Source: Morinoia aosen (lineage: Eukaryota; Arthropoda; Malacostraca; Amphipoda; Talitridae). Taken from it: a stretch of 64,000 nucleotides of DNA. Where the stretch lies: the NCBI GenBank assembly GCA_030386875.1, contig CM059574.1:6145934-6209933 (forward strand), written 5' to 3'. The position numbers were made by a program, and so were the translations under genes. Below, one piece after another: positions 1 through 11,693 of the stretch. The notes under the pieces were generated by a model, which searched no databases, had not been told where the DNA came from, and saw nothing but the letters and a program-made list of their open reading frames with translations. Positions within the stretch are counted from its first letter, which is position 1; the number at the start of each line of letters is the position of its first letter.

Positions 1-183
1 CCAAAGAGAACACCGTCTCACTAGAAGTCAACATGACAATTAGTTATCCCCGAAGCCCGATGCTTCTCGATGAACGCGCGCGTCAGCGTGTAGTATGGCC
101 GCCTCCATTCAAATGACAGCGTCAGAACGCGTGAAGCGTACGCACGCGTCAGCGCCAACGCGTGCAGTCTGGCCGTACCCTTA
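1..183 (-). mobile_element. PIF/Harbinger-like element end, cut by the window edge
   Basis: Read on the minus strand from 183, the sequence begins GGGTACGGCCAGACTGCACG and continues with several CG-rich words (ACGCGT, GACGC) typical of insect Harbinger-type termini. It abuts a TTA at 184-186, the usual 3-bp target of this superfamily. The insertion point lies inside a LINE reverse-transcriptase frame. The other end is outside the window, so neither the second terminal repeat nor the duplicated target can be checked. No transposase is visible. The assignment rests on terminus style and target only. Confidence 0.4.
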
Positions 184-269
184 GAGAGATCGAGTAGTAG
201 CAAGAGTGTTACATTCTTTTGATCGATGTCACTGTATATTTTTTCAGATATATTGAGCAGAGCGTACAA
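184..269 (-). pseudogene. LINE reverse transcriptase fragment (start of RT motif A)
   Basis: The minus-strand frame reads ALLNISEKIYSDIDQKN followed by a run of leucines and LDLSK. This is the segment leading into RT motif A of Jockey/CR1-group LINEs, where LDLSKAFD normally carries the first catalytic aspartate. The frame runs straight into the Harbinger-like end after DLSK, so the catalytic residues are lost to the insertion. Upstream (270-475) the minus strand has a 63-codon open frame that I cannot match to RT. Only a fragment is supported. Confidence 0.55.
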
Positions 270-672
270 GCTCAGTACAAGCTCTAGGAAAACTTTGCGA
301 TAAGTTCTTCTATTTTTAAACCCCTCGGCTTCCCTTTAACTTGTGTTTCATCGATAAACATGAAATCTTTTAATTTTATGTGTCGATAAATCAAGATGTT
401 GTTATGCTGGTGCGCTAAAGATGTTATTGCGGACACAGCAATGGTACAAAGGCGCAATTGGTCGAATCTTAGCAAACCAGAGTCATATTTGGAGGTAAAG
501 GTCGACTAGTTGGTAATTTATCTGAAAACGGCAGAAAACGCAGCCACTGCAAGGTGTTAAACCTTGAATATTAGGACAACGCTCTATATGTACATACGTT
601 TCCTAGACTGCTAAACTTTTGTAAACTTTGAATGGAGAATAATTTATAGCAATGAATATTTTAGGTTCACCT
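270..672. other. unassigned stretch between LINE fragment and LTR element
   Basis: AT-rich sequence. A minus-strand frame of 63 codons (284-475) may be a further decayed piece of the LINE, but I recognise no motif. No RNA gene or repeat structure was seen. Confidence 0.4.
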
Positions 673-678
673 CGTGTG

Positions 679-2460
679 TGGTGAAATAGAATAAATTAGG
701 TATATATATATTTAGCAAAATCACATCAAATTTCATTTTTGGGCTAAATTCCGCGATGCTATAACATTTTAAAGAAGGGTAAACATTCTGCGGGGCTACA
801 AACATTGGAATGTGTTGTGTGTCGTATCGGCGAGGGTTTGGGCAGCGCTCTCAAGTGCTTGAAACGGGATGTCATAGATCAAAGTCACTCGGCGGTTGGC
901 GCTTCGTCCAAACTTCTACGGTTCAGGCGTCCACAAAACACAAACACACAATCTTGAACACAAAACACATCCAGGCAACACAACACAAGTCACACACACA
1001 ACACACGGGTAGGCGTGAGCGAGCCCCTTCAAACAAGCGAGGGTTAGCTTCGAGGAGGTAGGGGCTGGCTCATGGGGTGACCGCGGCTGCTCTACCAATG
1101 AGAATCAAGAAGTAGAGTAGGCAAGGAGGTGTGTCAGAGAACGCACCAGTTACATTTCGGCAACCCGAAGCAAGCAAGATTTCTACCAATCACAAGTGAA
1201 ACACGTGATCTTTGCGAGGGAACAATCGCGAATGATCTGGAAAAGAAAACAAGCGAGAGTACATAAGCGGCGGACAAGTACATTCTGGAGGGATTTTTGA
1301 GCGCACGTGAGAGACTGCGCGACGTCTGAGAGGCACTACACCGCAGGTCGGCCTCGCCGACTTGCCTTCTACCAAATTGCAATGTGAAAGTTGATAATTC
1401 GAAGTACAAGAAACAACGTTAGACGGCGGCAAGCGTTGAAGCACCGTCTCACAAAGGAACCTGATCGAAGTAAACCAGCCTCGCATCGGTGATCGTCATG
1501 AATAAACGCGTCGGAGATTCAACCAAGAGCATTCAAAATCTGTGCATCGGGGTCGAACTCACAGTCAACTTCAGCGGCAGTCGTCAACATTGTAAATGGC
1601 AAACAGTTAAGTTCGTCCACCCACAAGGCGTAAAGCAACGCGCAAATCTACAGTGAAGTGGCTTACCATTGAAACTCTTAAGACACTCCAGGCACCACGG
1701 CGGCTGTGAACTCGAGTTGGAATGCCGGCGGCACGATGAGGGAGCGGCAGAGGCATCGCTGCAGCGCGGGCAAGACATCAGCCTACACCAGCAGCAAACC
1801 TAAAGCTACGACGTGGAACATCAGCAGTGAGCAACAGCATCGTCAGTGAATGTCCATCAGTGAATCATTTATTATCAAAAGGGCGAGTGTTTTATAGTTG
1901 TGAGAGCTCTTTAGGTGGTGATAGAAGTTCAATTTCAGATGTAGATCAGCACACAGATAAGTGCTTTTCAAAGTTTCGCGAAGATTCATCTAATTTTATA
2001 GGCAATCGATTTCCTGTGTTTATTTAGTCGAGGATCGACTTCCCGTTGTATGATTCGACACCGTGTCACAATTCCAGGTTAAATCGTGATGTGTTATTCT
2101 CGCAAATATTATGATTTGTGTTACTGTGGATGCGTGAATCGTTGTCAACGAGGGAGTATTTGTAACTTGAATGCTCGGTAAGCATCACCTTTGTGTCATG
2201 TCGTGTTTAAATATTTGCGGCGGTAGAAACTTACGTACTTTTCATTGACGCCGTTGTGCCATTTCAAATCATTTCGTCCCCATGCCTTGTGTGTTTATCC
2301 ACGTGTTTCCCAATAAATTCGTGTTAATCTTGCTAACTCTTTTATTCTCCAAGTCTGGTATGCAGGTGTACGCAAGCATAAAGGATAATACTATAACATG
2401 TTTGGGGGTTGAGACTCCCCCTGCGTGCGTGATTAGTAACCCTTTTCACGTTTCGCGACA
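679..2460 (+). repeat. 5' LTR of the LARD-like element
   Basis: 1782 bp, TG...CA. It matches 8439-15493 minus the Copia insert with no difference seen by eye. TATA-like sequence lies at 701-711, very near the LTR start. AATAAA at 2311-2316 is a candidate polyadenylation signal about 145 bp before the LTR end. Several short open frames occur on both strands and recur in the other copy; none resembles a protein family. Confidence 0.8.
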
Positions 2461-5400
2461 GGGAAAATTCTAATTATCCTGTGCAAGCGTACTGTCTGTA
2501 TATCAGCTTGGAAATTTAAAGGAATTCATTTTCAGTTGTCCAAAATTTCTGTTTCTTTTAATTCGGTCAAATAGTCGCTCGATAATTAAGCAGAATTTTC
2601 TGCAAATACAATTCATCCGTGTCATTTCGTGGACATTCCAATTTTTGGAGTAAAATTCTAACGTAGAGCGGTGTCGTCGCCTGCACCGGGCGTGCTGTAT
2701 ACCGATGCCTACCGCCGATCGCGCTGTTGGAGGACGGAGTAGTAAAATTTGAGATTCTGGCAGCTGCAGTCGAACCATTTTCTGAGCGCCTTATTTGAAG
2801 TGTACGTGACTGTGTGTAATCCATGGCCATTAATTTTCGAAATGCTACGAGAAATTTATTCCTTCTGGAATCTTTGCTCATTTTTTTGTGCCGCTAAGTT
2901 TATTGAGTTAATATTGTCTGAGGGAATATTGCATCAAAGTTCAACTTACTCTATCTTCCTGATAATCTGTTCGATGAAATTTTCTTGAGTGCTGAATTTT
3001 TGGGTAGAATCTTTCTATGATCTGTACCATTATTAGATGTAACTGAATTTAGGTGTGAAGCATTGGCTGTGGAAAATGACGCATTAACTTCAGCAAACAC
3101 CGCCTTAGCACAAGTGAATCTTCGAGACAAGTTTACATTTTTCGGGCTTTGAGACATTTTAGCAATTAATCTAGTTGAAATTGTTATTTTTAAAGGATAC
3201 CTCACTTATAAATAATTTGCAGAATTTTTTTTGGCCTCGTTTGTGTCAAGCTTCTCCAATCAGCTTTAGCAACGTGATTAATATTGGATTCGAGGCGTTT
3301 GAGCATTTAATTTATGATAAGTAACATATGCTGAATTTGAATTGAATGTTTCCAGGATGTATCGATCCATTACAATTTACTGACTGACATGTTGAGAGCA
3401 ATGGATCCCTATTTTAAACGTTAAATTTCAGCAGTCACCGCCCTATATCAGTTGAACCATTGAAATGAATGTTAATTTTTCTTAGTGGGCAGGGATAGCT
3501 AATGATTGTACAAGTCAAATTTCATATTGTGACCAGTTCAAATTATGTGGTGAAAATGCTTGAGGTTTTGTGTATAACTTAGAGTCAGACAATTCCTTTC
3601 AAACCAGCTTTGGCGATATGATCCACAGTTTCATTCATTAAAATCCGAGTATTTAATTGTGATGATAAAAACAAAATTTTTCTGAGATATGGTGACGAAG
3701 TTTTTGAGAATAAATTTCCCTGCCATCAAATGTGCGGTAAAAATTTTTTTTGTTGCAAATTGTTGAATGAATTAAGTGACGGTGCTTAGGATAAAAATTT
3801 AAATGTAGTGTTTTAAAGTAAGTGATAATTTTCAACGATGATGCACTCGCAATTCATTTCATTTCATTCTGCAGTTGGAAAATAATAGTTGAACGCCATT
3901 GTGATGAGAATATAATCAGCATGAATTGAACTAATGGAATCCGATGCATCTGCAAAGCGAGTACTCGTACAGAGCTCTGTCTTGAATATGTGTTTCATAA
4001 AATTTTCAGTAGGCTGTTTTCTTATTGAATGTTTCCAGGATTTATTACCTTTTAATGCTCATTGGTTTTATGTGTAGAACGATGACCCCGGATGTATGCC
4101 TATATTTTTAAAGTGAAATCGCCTTACACCACTTGAAAATTTGAAACAATTTTTTTTTTGGGGTGTCAGATATATTGAATGACTGAGCAAGTTTAATGTT
4201 ATTATGACACCTCGATTGAATTTAATTTGAGAGTTTTCTTGCAGTTTAGTATGAATGTAATTTTGCTCTAACAAGCTCAGGAACACAAATCATTTTGAAG
4301 TGGGAGCATTTCAAGTATAATGGTCGAGATCTTCAGCCAAATAATCATTTGAACGTTTTTTTTGACAACGAATTTTGTTCCTGGCTGTCAAATGCAGAGT
4401 GAATTAAAATTTTCATGCCGGTGTTGGATTGAAACTGAGGAAGTGATGTTGCCTAGAACAACAAGTTTTAATTTAGTACGTGTACTCTTTCCTCGGTGAG
4501 AATGTGTTGCATCATCTACAATGCCACTCAGCAAATTCTTGGATAAATTTAGTTACTTAGAGATAAAATATCGCCACACACGTGACCAGTAAAGTAAAAA
4601 TCATTTGTTGAATTTCAGCATTTATAACAATTTCATGCGAGACTCCAGTGTTCAAGAGTGAGAAGTGAATATTGCTTTTTTCTGAGCTTTTGCTGAATTC
4701 GATTGCTTCAAACTGATTTGTTTTGTTATTCTTCTCAAATTCCGCGGACATAAAATTTTTATAGCGTCATACCACTATTCATATAAAGTCCTTGGAAAAT
4801 ATAATTTTTTTGTCGAGTGTTTGGCGAATAAATTTAGTGTGCTTCAATCTCAGCTCCATAGGTGGGTTGAAACTTTATTAATAATTAAGTATACGTAGTT
4901 TTAGGAAAGGAACACGTGGGGTGCAGACACATTTTGCCTATTCAGTTTCATGCCACCAATGAATAATTTTTCCTTTTGAAGTGTGCGTTAATAAAAAATT
5001 GTGTATTTTTCTTCAAGTCGTTGGTTGTGTAAGGGAATGTTCAAATTATACTCATGTGAGAGGTGCAAATTGTGTCTTACTGACACCGAATTCTACTACA
5101 ACGAAAGAGATAGAGTTGTGTAGATTTTGCAGAAATACTACGCAATTTCTCGAGTCGGATTCAACCTCGTATTTTATCGCAAAGTAAAGTATTGCCTTGT
5201 GTGAGAGACGAATATTTCCTGCGTACGCCTGGGATTATTGTCTCCCTAAACAGGAAAATTTACTTGTCGTATAAAGGTAATTTGCCTGGTGTTTACATAT
5301 AAATTTATCCCTGAACATCCCTGAGAATTCTTCAGAATATTTTTGGATTTTTATAATGAATTCCTAGTATTTGTCTAAGCATTCTCTCTCGTTCGTGCGC

Positions 5401-6362
5401 GGATTTTGGACAGGTTCGTACGAGGTAGCTTTGCCTGATCAACAAAGTAACTCAAGCGTACCGTCTGAGGTTTGGGCGCGAGATTGAGGGAGCGGGAGCA
5501 TACGACAATGCTTTGAATGTTGAATTTTAACATGATTAAGCAGTAACGTTAAATAAATTGTGTGGACCGTTTCGTCAGTAATTGAAATTAAATCGTTAAT
5601 TGATGGCGAGAGTAGGTTTGCATAACTATGATGTATTTATCAACTTCATTAGGATATGTTCATTTTCTACAACGAAAGTGCTCAATATTTCGAGATGGAG
5701 TGTAATTTCTACAGACGCATTGATTATAGCGTAAAAATTGAAAATGAATTACGACTGGAATGTACAAGTGAAATCTTCATTGAGAATGTATGTAAGAGAG
5801 GTACACCGTGCAGCAGAGAGCCTCTGCCGGAATTTTATTGCTTTATGGATAGCACAAGCAATTAAGAAATTGTGGCGGTACGTTCAAGCTGATGTGGTTA
5901 AAACTCTAGTGTGGTATTACGGAACGCAAGAATGTAGGATGTTGTGAGAACATGGAAAGAATGTGTATTAAATGGTATCAGTAGCATTGAAGTAAATGCG
6001 TTTAAATTGATGGACGACGAAGAAAATGATATTATTGAATAACAATTGTGCAACTCAAAGGCTGAGAATTAGGTGAACAATCATGTCTTTTTGCATTTTT
6101 GTGTGTGTTATCAGGATGTTAGATCATCGGAACGGCTGTTCTCAGCAAAAGTATGATGTAAAGTCTAACAGAGTGATGACACACTGTGTATTCATGTGTA
6201 AATTAAGTGCGTTAGGGATTTCAGCCTGTTTGGCAAATCTCCCGATTTGGCGTACAATATTTGTGTGAATGTTTATATAATCTTGCGGCAACGTGGAATC
6301 ATTTAAATGTGCTGCACTGACTCTGGGGCTGAGAATTGAATGAATTTTTGTGTCATGTCTAT

Positions 6363-7010
6363 TTTCTCTTGTATGTCGGTGTTGTCATAATGTCTGATCG
6401 TTAGAAAAGCCTTCGCGGCAGAGTATAACGCAAAGTCCGATGATCTGGCAATACCCAATTTATGTGTAATTTTTCTCTTGTATGTCGGTGTTGTCATTAA
6501 TGTCGGATCGCTAGAAAAGCCTTCGCGGCCGAGTATAACGTACAGTCCGATGATCTGGCAATACCCAATTTATGTGTAATTTTTCTCTTGTGTGTCGGTG
6601 TTGTCATAATGTCTGATCGTTAGAAAAGCCTTCGCGGCAGAGTATAACGTACAGTCCGATGATCTGGCAATACCCAATTTATGTGTAATTTTTCTCTTGT
6701 GTGTCGGTGTTGTCATTAATGTCGGATCGCTAGAAAAGCCTTCGCGGCCGAGTATAACGTACAGTCCGATGATCTGGCAATACCCAATTTATGTGTAATT
6801 TTTCTCTTGTGTGTCGGTGTTGTCATAATGTCTGATCGTTAGAAAAGCTTTCGCGGCAGAGTATAACGTACAGTCCGATGATCTGGCAATACCCAATTTA
6901 TGTGTAATTTTTCTCTTGTGTGTCGGTGTTGTCATAATGTCTGATCGTTAGAAAAGCCTTCGCGGCAGAGTATAACGTAAAGTTAGACGCCTTGACAATA
7001 CCCAATGTAT
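6363..7010. repeat. tandem array, six units of 109-110 bp
   Basis: Units contain TTTTTCTCTTG(T/A)... GAAAAGCC TTCGCGGC ... GATCTGGCAATACCCAAT. Spacing measured at the TATGTGTAAT word is 110, 109, 110, 109 bp. Two subtypes alternate: A has CATAATGTCTGATCGTT and B has CATTAATGTCGGATCGCT, in the order A-B-A-B-A-A. A more diverged unit may lie upstream at 6083-6360. Confidence 0.85.
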
Positions 7011-7647
7011 ATGTGTTTTTTTTTCATTGATGCGTATTCAGGATTTCGGCCTACCAGGCAATTCTCCTGCTAGTTCGTACGTCATGAGCAAGAATGTTTT
7101 ATTTTCTTCGGAATATTTAGGTGATTCAACTGATTAGTAACACCGTCGAACGAATTTCGGCTTTGGCTAGAGTTGGTTGAGAATACCGAAAGTAAATATT
7201 TATGTATGTATGTAGGAATTCTTCGCGTAGCTCACGTCCGCCTCACTCAAGGCAGATTTGAAGGAAACCGAGGAAACATTTCTTACGGAATGCGCTGTCT
7301 CTCGATTACCAAGTAACCATGTTAGACAATCAAACGCGTATTTTCGGAAGGAGATCATTAACCATTAACGCGAACCTCGGGGGTTTTACGTTATGCTAGT
7401 CGACAAGCTGACTGAGAACAAAACCTGAAGGTCTTCGTAAGTAAATGTGTTTTTTTTTTGTTTACAATGAAAGAGCTTATGAGCTCCAACGTGGGAGTCC
7501 AACGCGTATCGACGCAGTAATCTACAGTATTTGTCCGCGAATTGACGCAACGAGGATCTACGGAATATTCCACGAGTTCACGTGACGCCAAGGATGAATT
7601 TTTAATGGAAAGCTTCAGTAACTTCGATTCTCAGCAGGGGGCCCCTC

Positions 7648-7745
7648 CCCAGGATCAGTAGCAAGCCCAGGATCAGTAGCAAGCCCAGGATCAGTAGCGA
7701 GCCAGGATCGGTAGTAAGCCGAGGATCAGTAGCAAGCCGAGGAGC
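7648..7745. repeat. 18-bp tandem repeat (AGGATCAGTAGCAAGCCC)
   Basis: About five and a half copies of an 18-bp unit, some shortened by a base or two, followed by CAG/CAA-rich sequence. Confidence 0.8.
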
Positions 7746-8420
7746 AGCAAGTCACAGGAACAACAACAACAAGCTGAAGCTAGGCGCGCAGGAGGAGCAA
7801 CAGCAAGTTTTTTTGTTGCAAGGAAAACGTCTACTTTTGAACCACAGGAGGAAATAATAATTATGATGAAGAAAAGAGTTGAGGTTGGAAATTGCCTCCA
7901 TTGAGATTGTGTTTTGGGTGGATTGCAACCGAGAAAGCTGAAAGGATGTCTCTGCTTGTAAGAAATTCGCCGATTTTCGATCTCTAATTTATATGTTTAT
8001 CAATGTCGATGAATTTGCCGAGAGCAAGTCGAGAATAATATGTCGTGTGCGTTTTATTTGTGCGTTGAGGTTGTCCGATTTATGAGTTATCTTTGATGTG
8101 TTCTTTTCTCCTTGCGTTCTATAATAATGTGTATAAGAAATGTGTGTTTCAATTATGTAGTGTGTGTGTCAGGCATTAATGAACCTTTTATAAATGCGTC
8201 AACATCGCCGTGTTGCAAGAAGGTAAACCATGAGGTGATATGTAAGGATATTTTGATGTCGGGAAAAGCGAAGGAATTGGAAAAGGGGGGTGAACATTTT
8301 CTAATTTTAACGTAAGAGGTATGTCACGGTCATAATTGAAATTAACGGGTGAAAATTTTGAATCTTATAATACTTTGATATTGTCATAGGGAAAATTTGA
8401 ACCGATGGCTCAAATTTTGT

Positions 8421-8434
8421 GAAGGGCGCGAGGA
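8421..8434 (+). promoter_or_regulatory. candidate polypurine tract of the LARD-like element
   Basis: GAAGGGCGCGAGGA lies immediately before the right LTR, where plus-strand DNA synthesis of an LTR element is primed. It is purine-rich but broken by two cytosines, so it is weak evidence for orientation. Confidence 0.35.
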
Positions 8435-8438
8435 TGTG

Positions 8439-9674
8439 TGGTGAAATAGAATAAATTAGGTATATATATATTTAGCAAAATCACATCAAATTTCATTTTT
8501 GGGCTAAATTCCGCGATGCTATAACATTTTAAAGAAGGGTAAACATTCTGCGGGGCTACAAACATTGGAATGTGTTGTGTGTCGTATCGGCGAGGGTTTG
8601 GGCAGCGCTCTCAAGTGCTTGAAACGGGATGTCATAGATCAAAGTCACTCGGCGGTTGGCGCTTCGTCCAAACTTCTACGGTTCAGGCGTCCACAAAACA
8701 CAAACACACAATCTTGAACACAAAACACATCCAGGCAACACAACACAAGTCACACACACAACACACGGGTAGGCGTGAGCGAGCCCCTTCAAACAAGCGA
8801 GGGTTAGCTTCGAGGAGGTAGGGGCTGGCTCATGGGGTGACCGCGGCTGCTCTACCAATGAGAATCAAGAAGTAGAGTAGGCAAGGAGGTGTGTCAGAGA
8901 ACGCACCAGTTACATTTCGGCAACCCGAAGCAAGCAAGATTTCTACCAATCACAAGTGAAACACGTGATCTTTGCGAGGGAACAATCGCGAATGATCTGG
9001 AAAAGAAAACAAGCGAGAGTACATAAGCGGCGGACAAGTACATTCTGGAGGGATTTTTGAGCGCACGTGAGAGACTGCGCGACGTCTGAGAGGCACTACA
9101 CCGCAGGTCGGCCTCGCCGACTTGCCTTCTACCAAATTGCAATGTGAAAGTTGATAATTCGAAGTACAAGAAACAACGTTAGACGGCGGCAAGCGTTGAA
9201 GCACCGTCTCACAAAGGAACCTGATCGAAGTAAACCAGCCTCGCATCGGTGATCGTCATGAATAAACGCGTCGGAGATTCAACCAAGAGCATTCAAAATC
9301 TGTGCATCGGGGTCGAACTCACAGTCAACTTCAGCGGCAGTCGTCAACATTGTAAATGGCAAACAGTTAAGTTCGTCCACCCACAAGGCGTAAAGCAACG
9401 CGCAAATCTACAGTGAAGTGGCTTACCATTGAAACTCTTAAGACACTCCAGGCACCACGGCGGCTGTGAACTCGAGTTGGAATGCCGGCGGCACGATGAG
9501 GGAGCGGCAGAGGCATCGCTGCAGCGCGGGCAAGACATCAGCCTACACCAGCAGCAAACCTAAAGCTACGACGTGGAACATCAGCAGTGAGCAACAGCAT
9601 CGTCAGTGAATGTCCATCAGTGAATCATTTATTATCAAAAGGGCGAGTGTTTTATAGTTGTGAGAGCTCTTTAG
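8439..9674 (+). repeat. 3' LTR of the LARD-like element, left part
   Basis: Same sequence as 679-1914 at a constant offset of 7760 bp. It stops at TTTAG (9670-9674), the Copia target site, and resumes at 14943. Confidence 0.85.
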
Positions 9675-9934
9675 TAATGGACGTAGGTTAAGAAGACGAG
9701 ACTCTTGGAGTTTGTATAATCAGTACACACAGCAGGACACACGTTTACATTACGAAGGGTAGCGGTGGAGTGGACTCCAGCCAAGCCCGAGAACTACGAG
9801 CAGAGATCCACAAGAACCATGAGCTCAGTTCTCAACGCATAGTGCTGTCTAAATACATTCTTACGCAAGAGCACTGTAACATTATCAGTATTATACACAT
9901 ATACATTCAAGGTGCTACATGAAAGGTTTCAACA
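9675..9934 (-). repeat. Copia 3' LTR
   Basis: 260 bp, near identical to 14683-14942. It differs in a short run around 9891-9901 where the other copy reads TTAGACATATA. Confidence 0.93.
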
Positions 9935-9943
9935 CTCCTTCTC
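9935..9943 (-). promoter_or_regulatory. Copia polypurine tract
   Basis: On the element strand GAGAAGGAG sits directly before the 3' LTR, the expected place for priming of second-strand synthesis. It overlaps the last codon of the polyprotein. Confidence 0.7.
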
Positions 9944-10945
9944 ACATTGAATGTGTGTCAGATGAGACCATTCCTAACTTCGTTCTTAGTCTAGAGAACT
10001 TTTCTATCGGCAGGTTCTTGGTGAATATGTCGGCGAGCATTTCGTCGGTAGGGCAATACACTACGTCTATATCTTTGTTACTTACAAGATCCCGTACATA
10101 GTGAAACTTAATATCGATGTGCTTGCTCCTCCCATGATATTTGGGATTGTTGGCAAGACAGATGGCTGACTGGTTGTCTTCGTTTATAACCATTGGTTCC
10201 ATAGTCCCAAAATTTAGATCACTGAGTAAGTGCTTTAACCAGACAGCCTCTTGAGCCGCACCGGCAAGAGCAACGTATTCGGCTTCTGCAGTTGAGAGGG
10301 CTACACAAGTTTGTTTGTTAGATCTCCACGTAATTACCGAATTACTGAGGGTGAAACAGTAACCAGAGGTAGACTTTCGGTCATTTTTATCACCAGCCCA
10401 GTCAGCATCTGAATAACCAATGCAAGTATCAGAACATTTGCTATACAAGAGACCTAGTTTAGAGGTGCCTCTCAGGTACCTGAATATTCTCTTAACACAC
10501 ATCCAATGCTGTTCAAGAGGCTTGGAGCTGTATTTAGCAACATTATTCACTGCGAATGCAATGTCAGGTCGAGTTCTGGTTGACAAATACAAAAGGCTAC
10601 CTACAGCACTTTGATAAGTGGCAGGGTCAAATTCGACATCATTTGGGGAGCATATCGGATTTACGTTTACATCGGCGGGAGTTGCAACAGGTTTACAATT
10701 ATCAAAGCCAAATTTTGACAACAGAGCCTCAGTGTAGGCAGTTTGATTCAAGAAGACATTGTTTTTAAATTGTACAACACTTACACCTAGGAAGTAACTC
10801 AGCACACCAAGGTCCTTCATTTTGTATTGGGTAGAAAGGCTCAACTTTATTTGATTTATTTCATCACCAGACTCAGAAGCAATTATTAGATCGTCTACAT
10901 ACACCGCCACAATACACAGTTTCTTATCTTGAACACGAGTGTATA
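9942..10945 (-). pseudogene. Copia polyprotein, C-terminal part (RT end and RNase H)
   Basis: An open frame from the mariner insertion to the natural stop. It carries the YVDD catalytic box of reverse transcriptase (AVYVDDLIIAS), the RT thumb/connection, then the Copia RNase H with SDADWAGD, the conserved ALSTAEAEYVAL stretch and KHIDIKFHYVRD. It ends just before the 3' LTR. It is the continuation of 11694-14534. Removing the mariner with one TA leaves the two parts in frame, so they were one gene. As it stands the RT active site is separated from its N-terminal half, so the copy cannot make a functional polyprotein. Confidence 0.92.
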
Positions 10946-11016
10946 CGAGGCCTGTCGAAAAAGTATCCGACCTTTGGCCAGAAAAAATACTTCAACAACC
11001 TGACGGGGTTGGGACC

Positions 11017-11496
11017 CTAATCCCCTTCAAAGTAGGCTCCTTGTGCTTCCACACACTTAGCCCACCGATCCTTCCACTGCCGGAAACACCTCTGGAAGTC
11101 TTCTTTTGGAATGGTGTTCAGCTCTGTCGTCGCGTTCCGTATTATCTCTTCTCTACTCTCAAAACGGGATCCTTTCAGTGGTGTCTTCAATTTTGGAAAC
11201 AACCAGAAGTCGCAAGGAGCCAGGTCTGGAGAGTAGGGAGGTTGGCGAACGGTCGTAATTCCATGTTTGGCCAAGAAATTGCGGATCAAATGGGATGAAT
11301 GTGCGGGCGCGTTGTCGTGATGCAAGTGCCAGTTGTTCGCAGTCCACATGTCTGGTCTTTTGCGCCGAACTGCATCACGAAGTCGCCGGAGAACATCCTG
11401 ATAGTACTCCTTTGTCACTGTTTGTCCTTCCGGTGCGTATTCGTGATGCACAATTCCACGGACATCAAAGAAAACAGTCAGCATCGAAGGAGTCAA
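11017..11496 (-). pseudogene. mariner transposase, catalytic C-terminal part
   Basis: 159 codons. The motif HHDNAPAH (catalytic D61) is followed by YSPDLAPCD (D96) with exactly 34 residues between, the DD34D signature of mariner. The C-terminus WAKCVEAQGAYFEGD is typical. The segment begins just before the first catalytic aspartate region (MLTVFFDVRGIVHHEY), so the N-terminal helix-turn-helix domains and about half of a usual 345-residue protein are absent. The frame itself has no internal stop. Confidence 0.88.
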
Positions 11497-11500
11497 ACAG

Positions 11501-11622
11501 GCAATGCGACGATGGAGCTGAACACCATTCTAAAAAAAAACTACCAGAGGTGTTTCCAGCAGTGGAAGGATCGGTGGGCTAAGTGTGTGCAAGCACAAGG
11601 GGCATACTTTGAAGGGGATTAG
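11501..11622 (+). pseudogene. inverted duplicate of the mariner transposase C-terminus
   Basis: On the plus strand the codons NATMELNTILKKNYQRCF and WAKCVQAQGAYFEGD repeat the end of the minus-strand transposase with several substitutions, up to a TAG stop. It makes the right arm of the composite element. Confidence 0.85.
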
Positions 11623-11693
11623 GGTCCCAACTCCGACAGGTATTCGAAATATTTTTTCTGGCCAAAGGTCGGATACTTTTTAGACAGGCCTCG

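Larger units (their letters stand above)
2461..8438 (+). other. non-coding internal region of the LARD-like element
   Basis: About 6 kb with only short open frames. The cysteine-rich 68-codon frame at 4981-5187 (plus) and the 104-codon frame at 2567-2881 (minus) are the most protein-like, but I match neither to Gag, Pol or Env. The region contains a tandem array of 109-110 bp units (6363-7010) and an 18-bp microsatellite (7648-7745). Such an element would depend on proteins from a relative elsewhere in the genome. That dependence is inference. Confidence 0.55.
10946..11693. mobile_element. rearranged mariner, 748 bp, nested in Copia
   Basis: Both ends begin CGAGGCCTGTC and are flanked by TA (10944-10945 and 11694-11695). 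The left 555 bp is the catalytic part of a mariner on the minus strand running to its 3' end. The right 193 bp (11501-11693) is another copy of the same 3' end on the plus strand, including the C-terminal codons. The element therefore has two 3' ends and no 5' end. The N-terminal DNA-binding domain is missing. It presumably moved with transposase supplied by full-length relatives. Confidence 0.88.

Noticed and set aside
679..2460. Small frames in the LTRs (83, 91 and 98 codons) that recur exactly in both copies
   Set aside because: They are identical because the LTRs are identical copies, which is not evidence of coding. Frames overlap on both strands and match no family.
4981..5187. Cysteine-rich 68-codon frame in the LARD interior as a Gag zinc knuckle
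   Set aside because: Spacing of cysteines and histidine does not give a CCHC (CX2CX4HX4C) motif and no flanking Gag sequence is recognisable.
6363..7010. CRISPR-like array
   Set aside because: Units are contiguous 109-110 bp tandem repeats without unique spacers, in a eukaryotic context.
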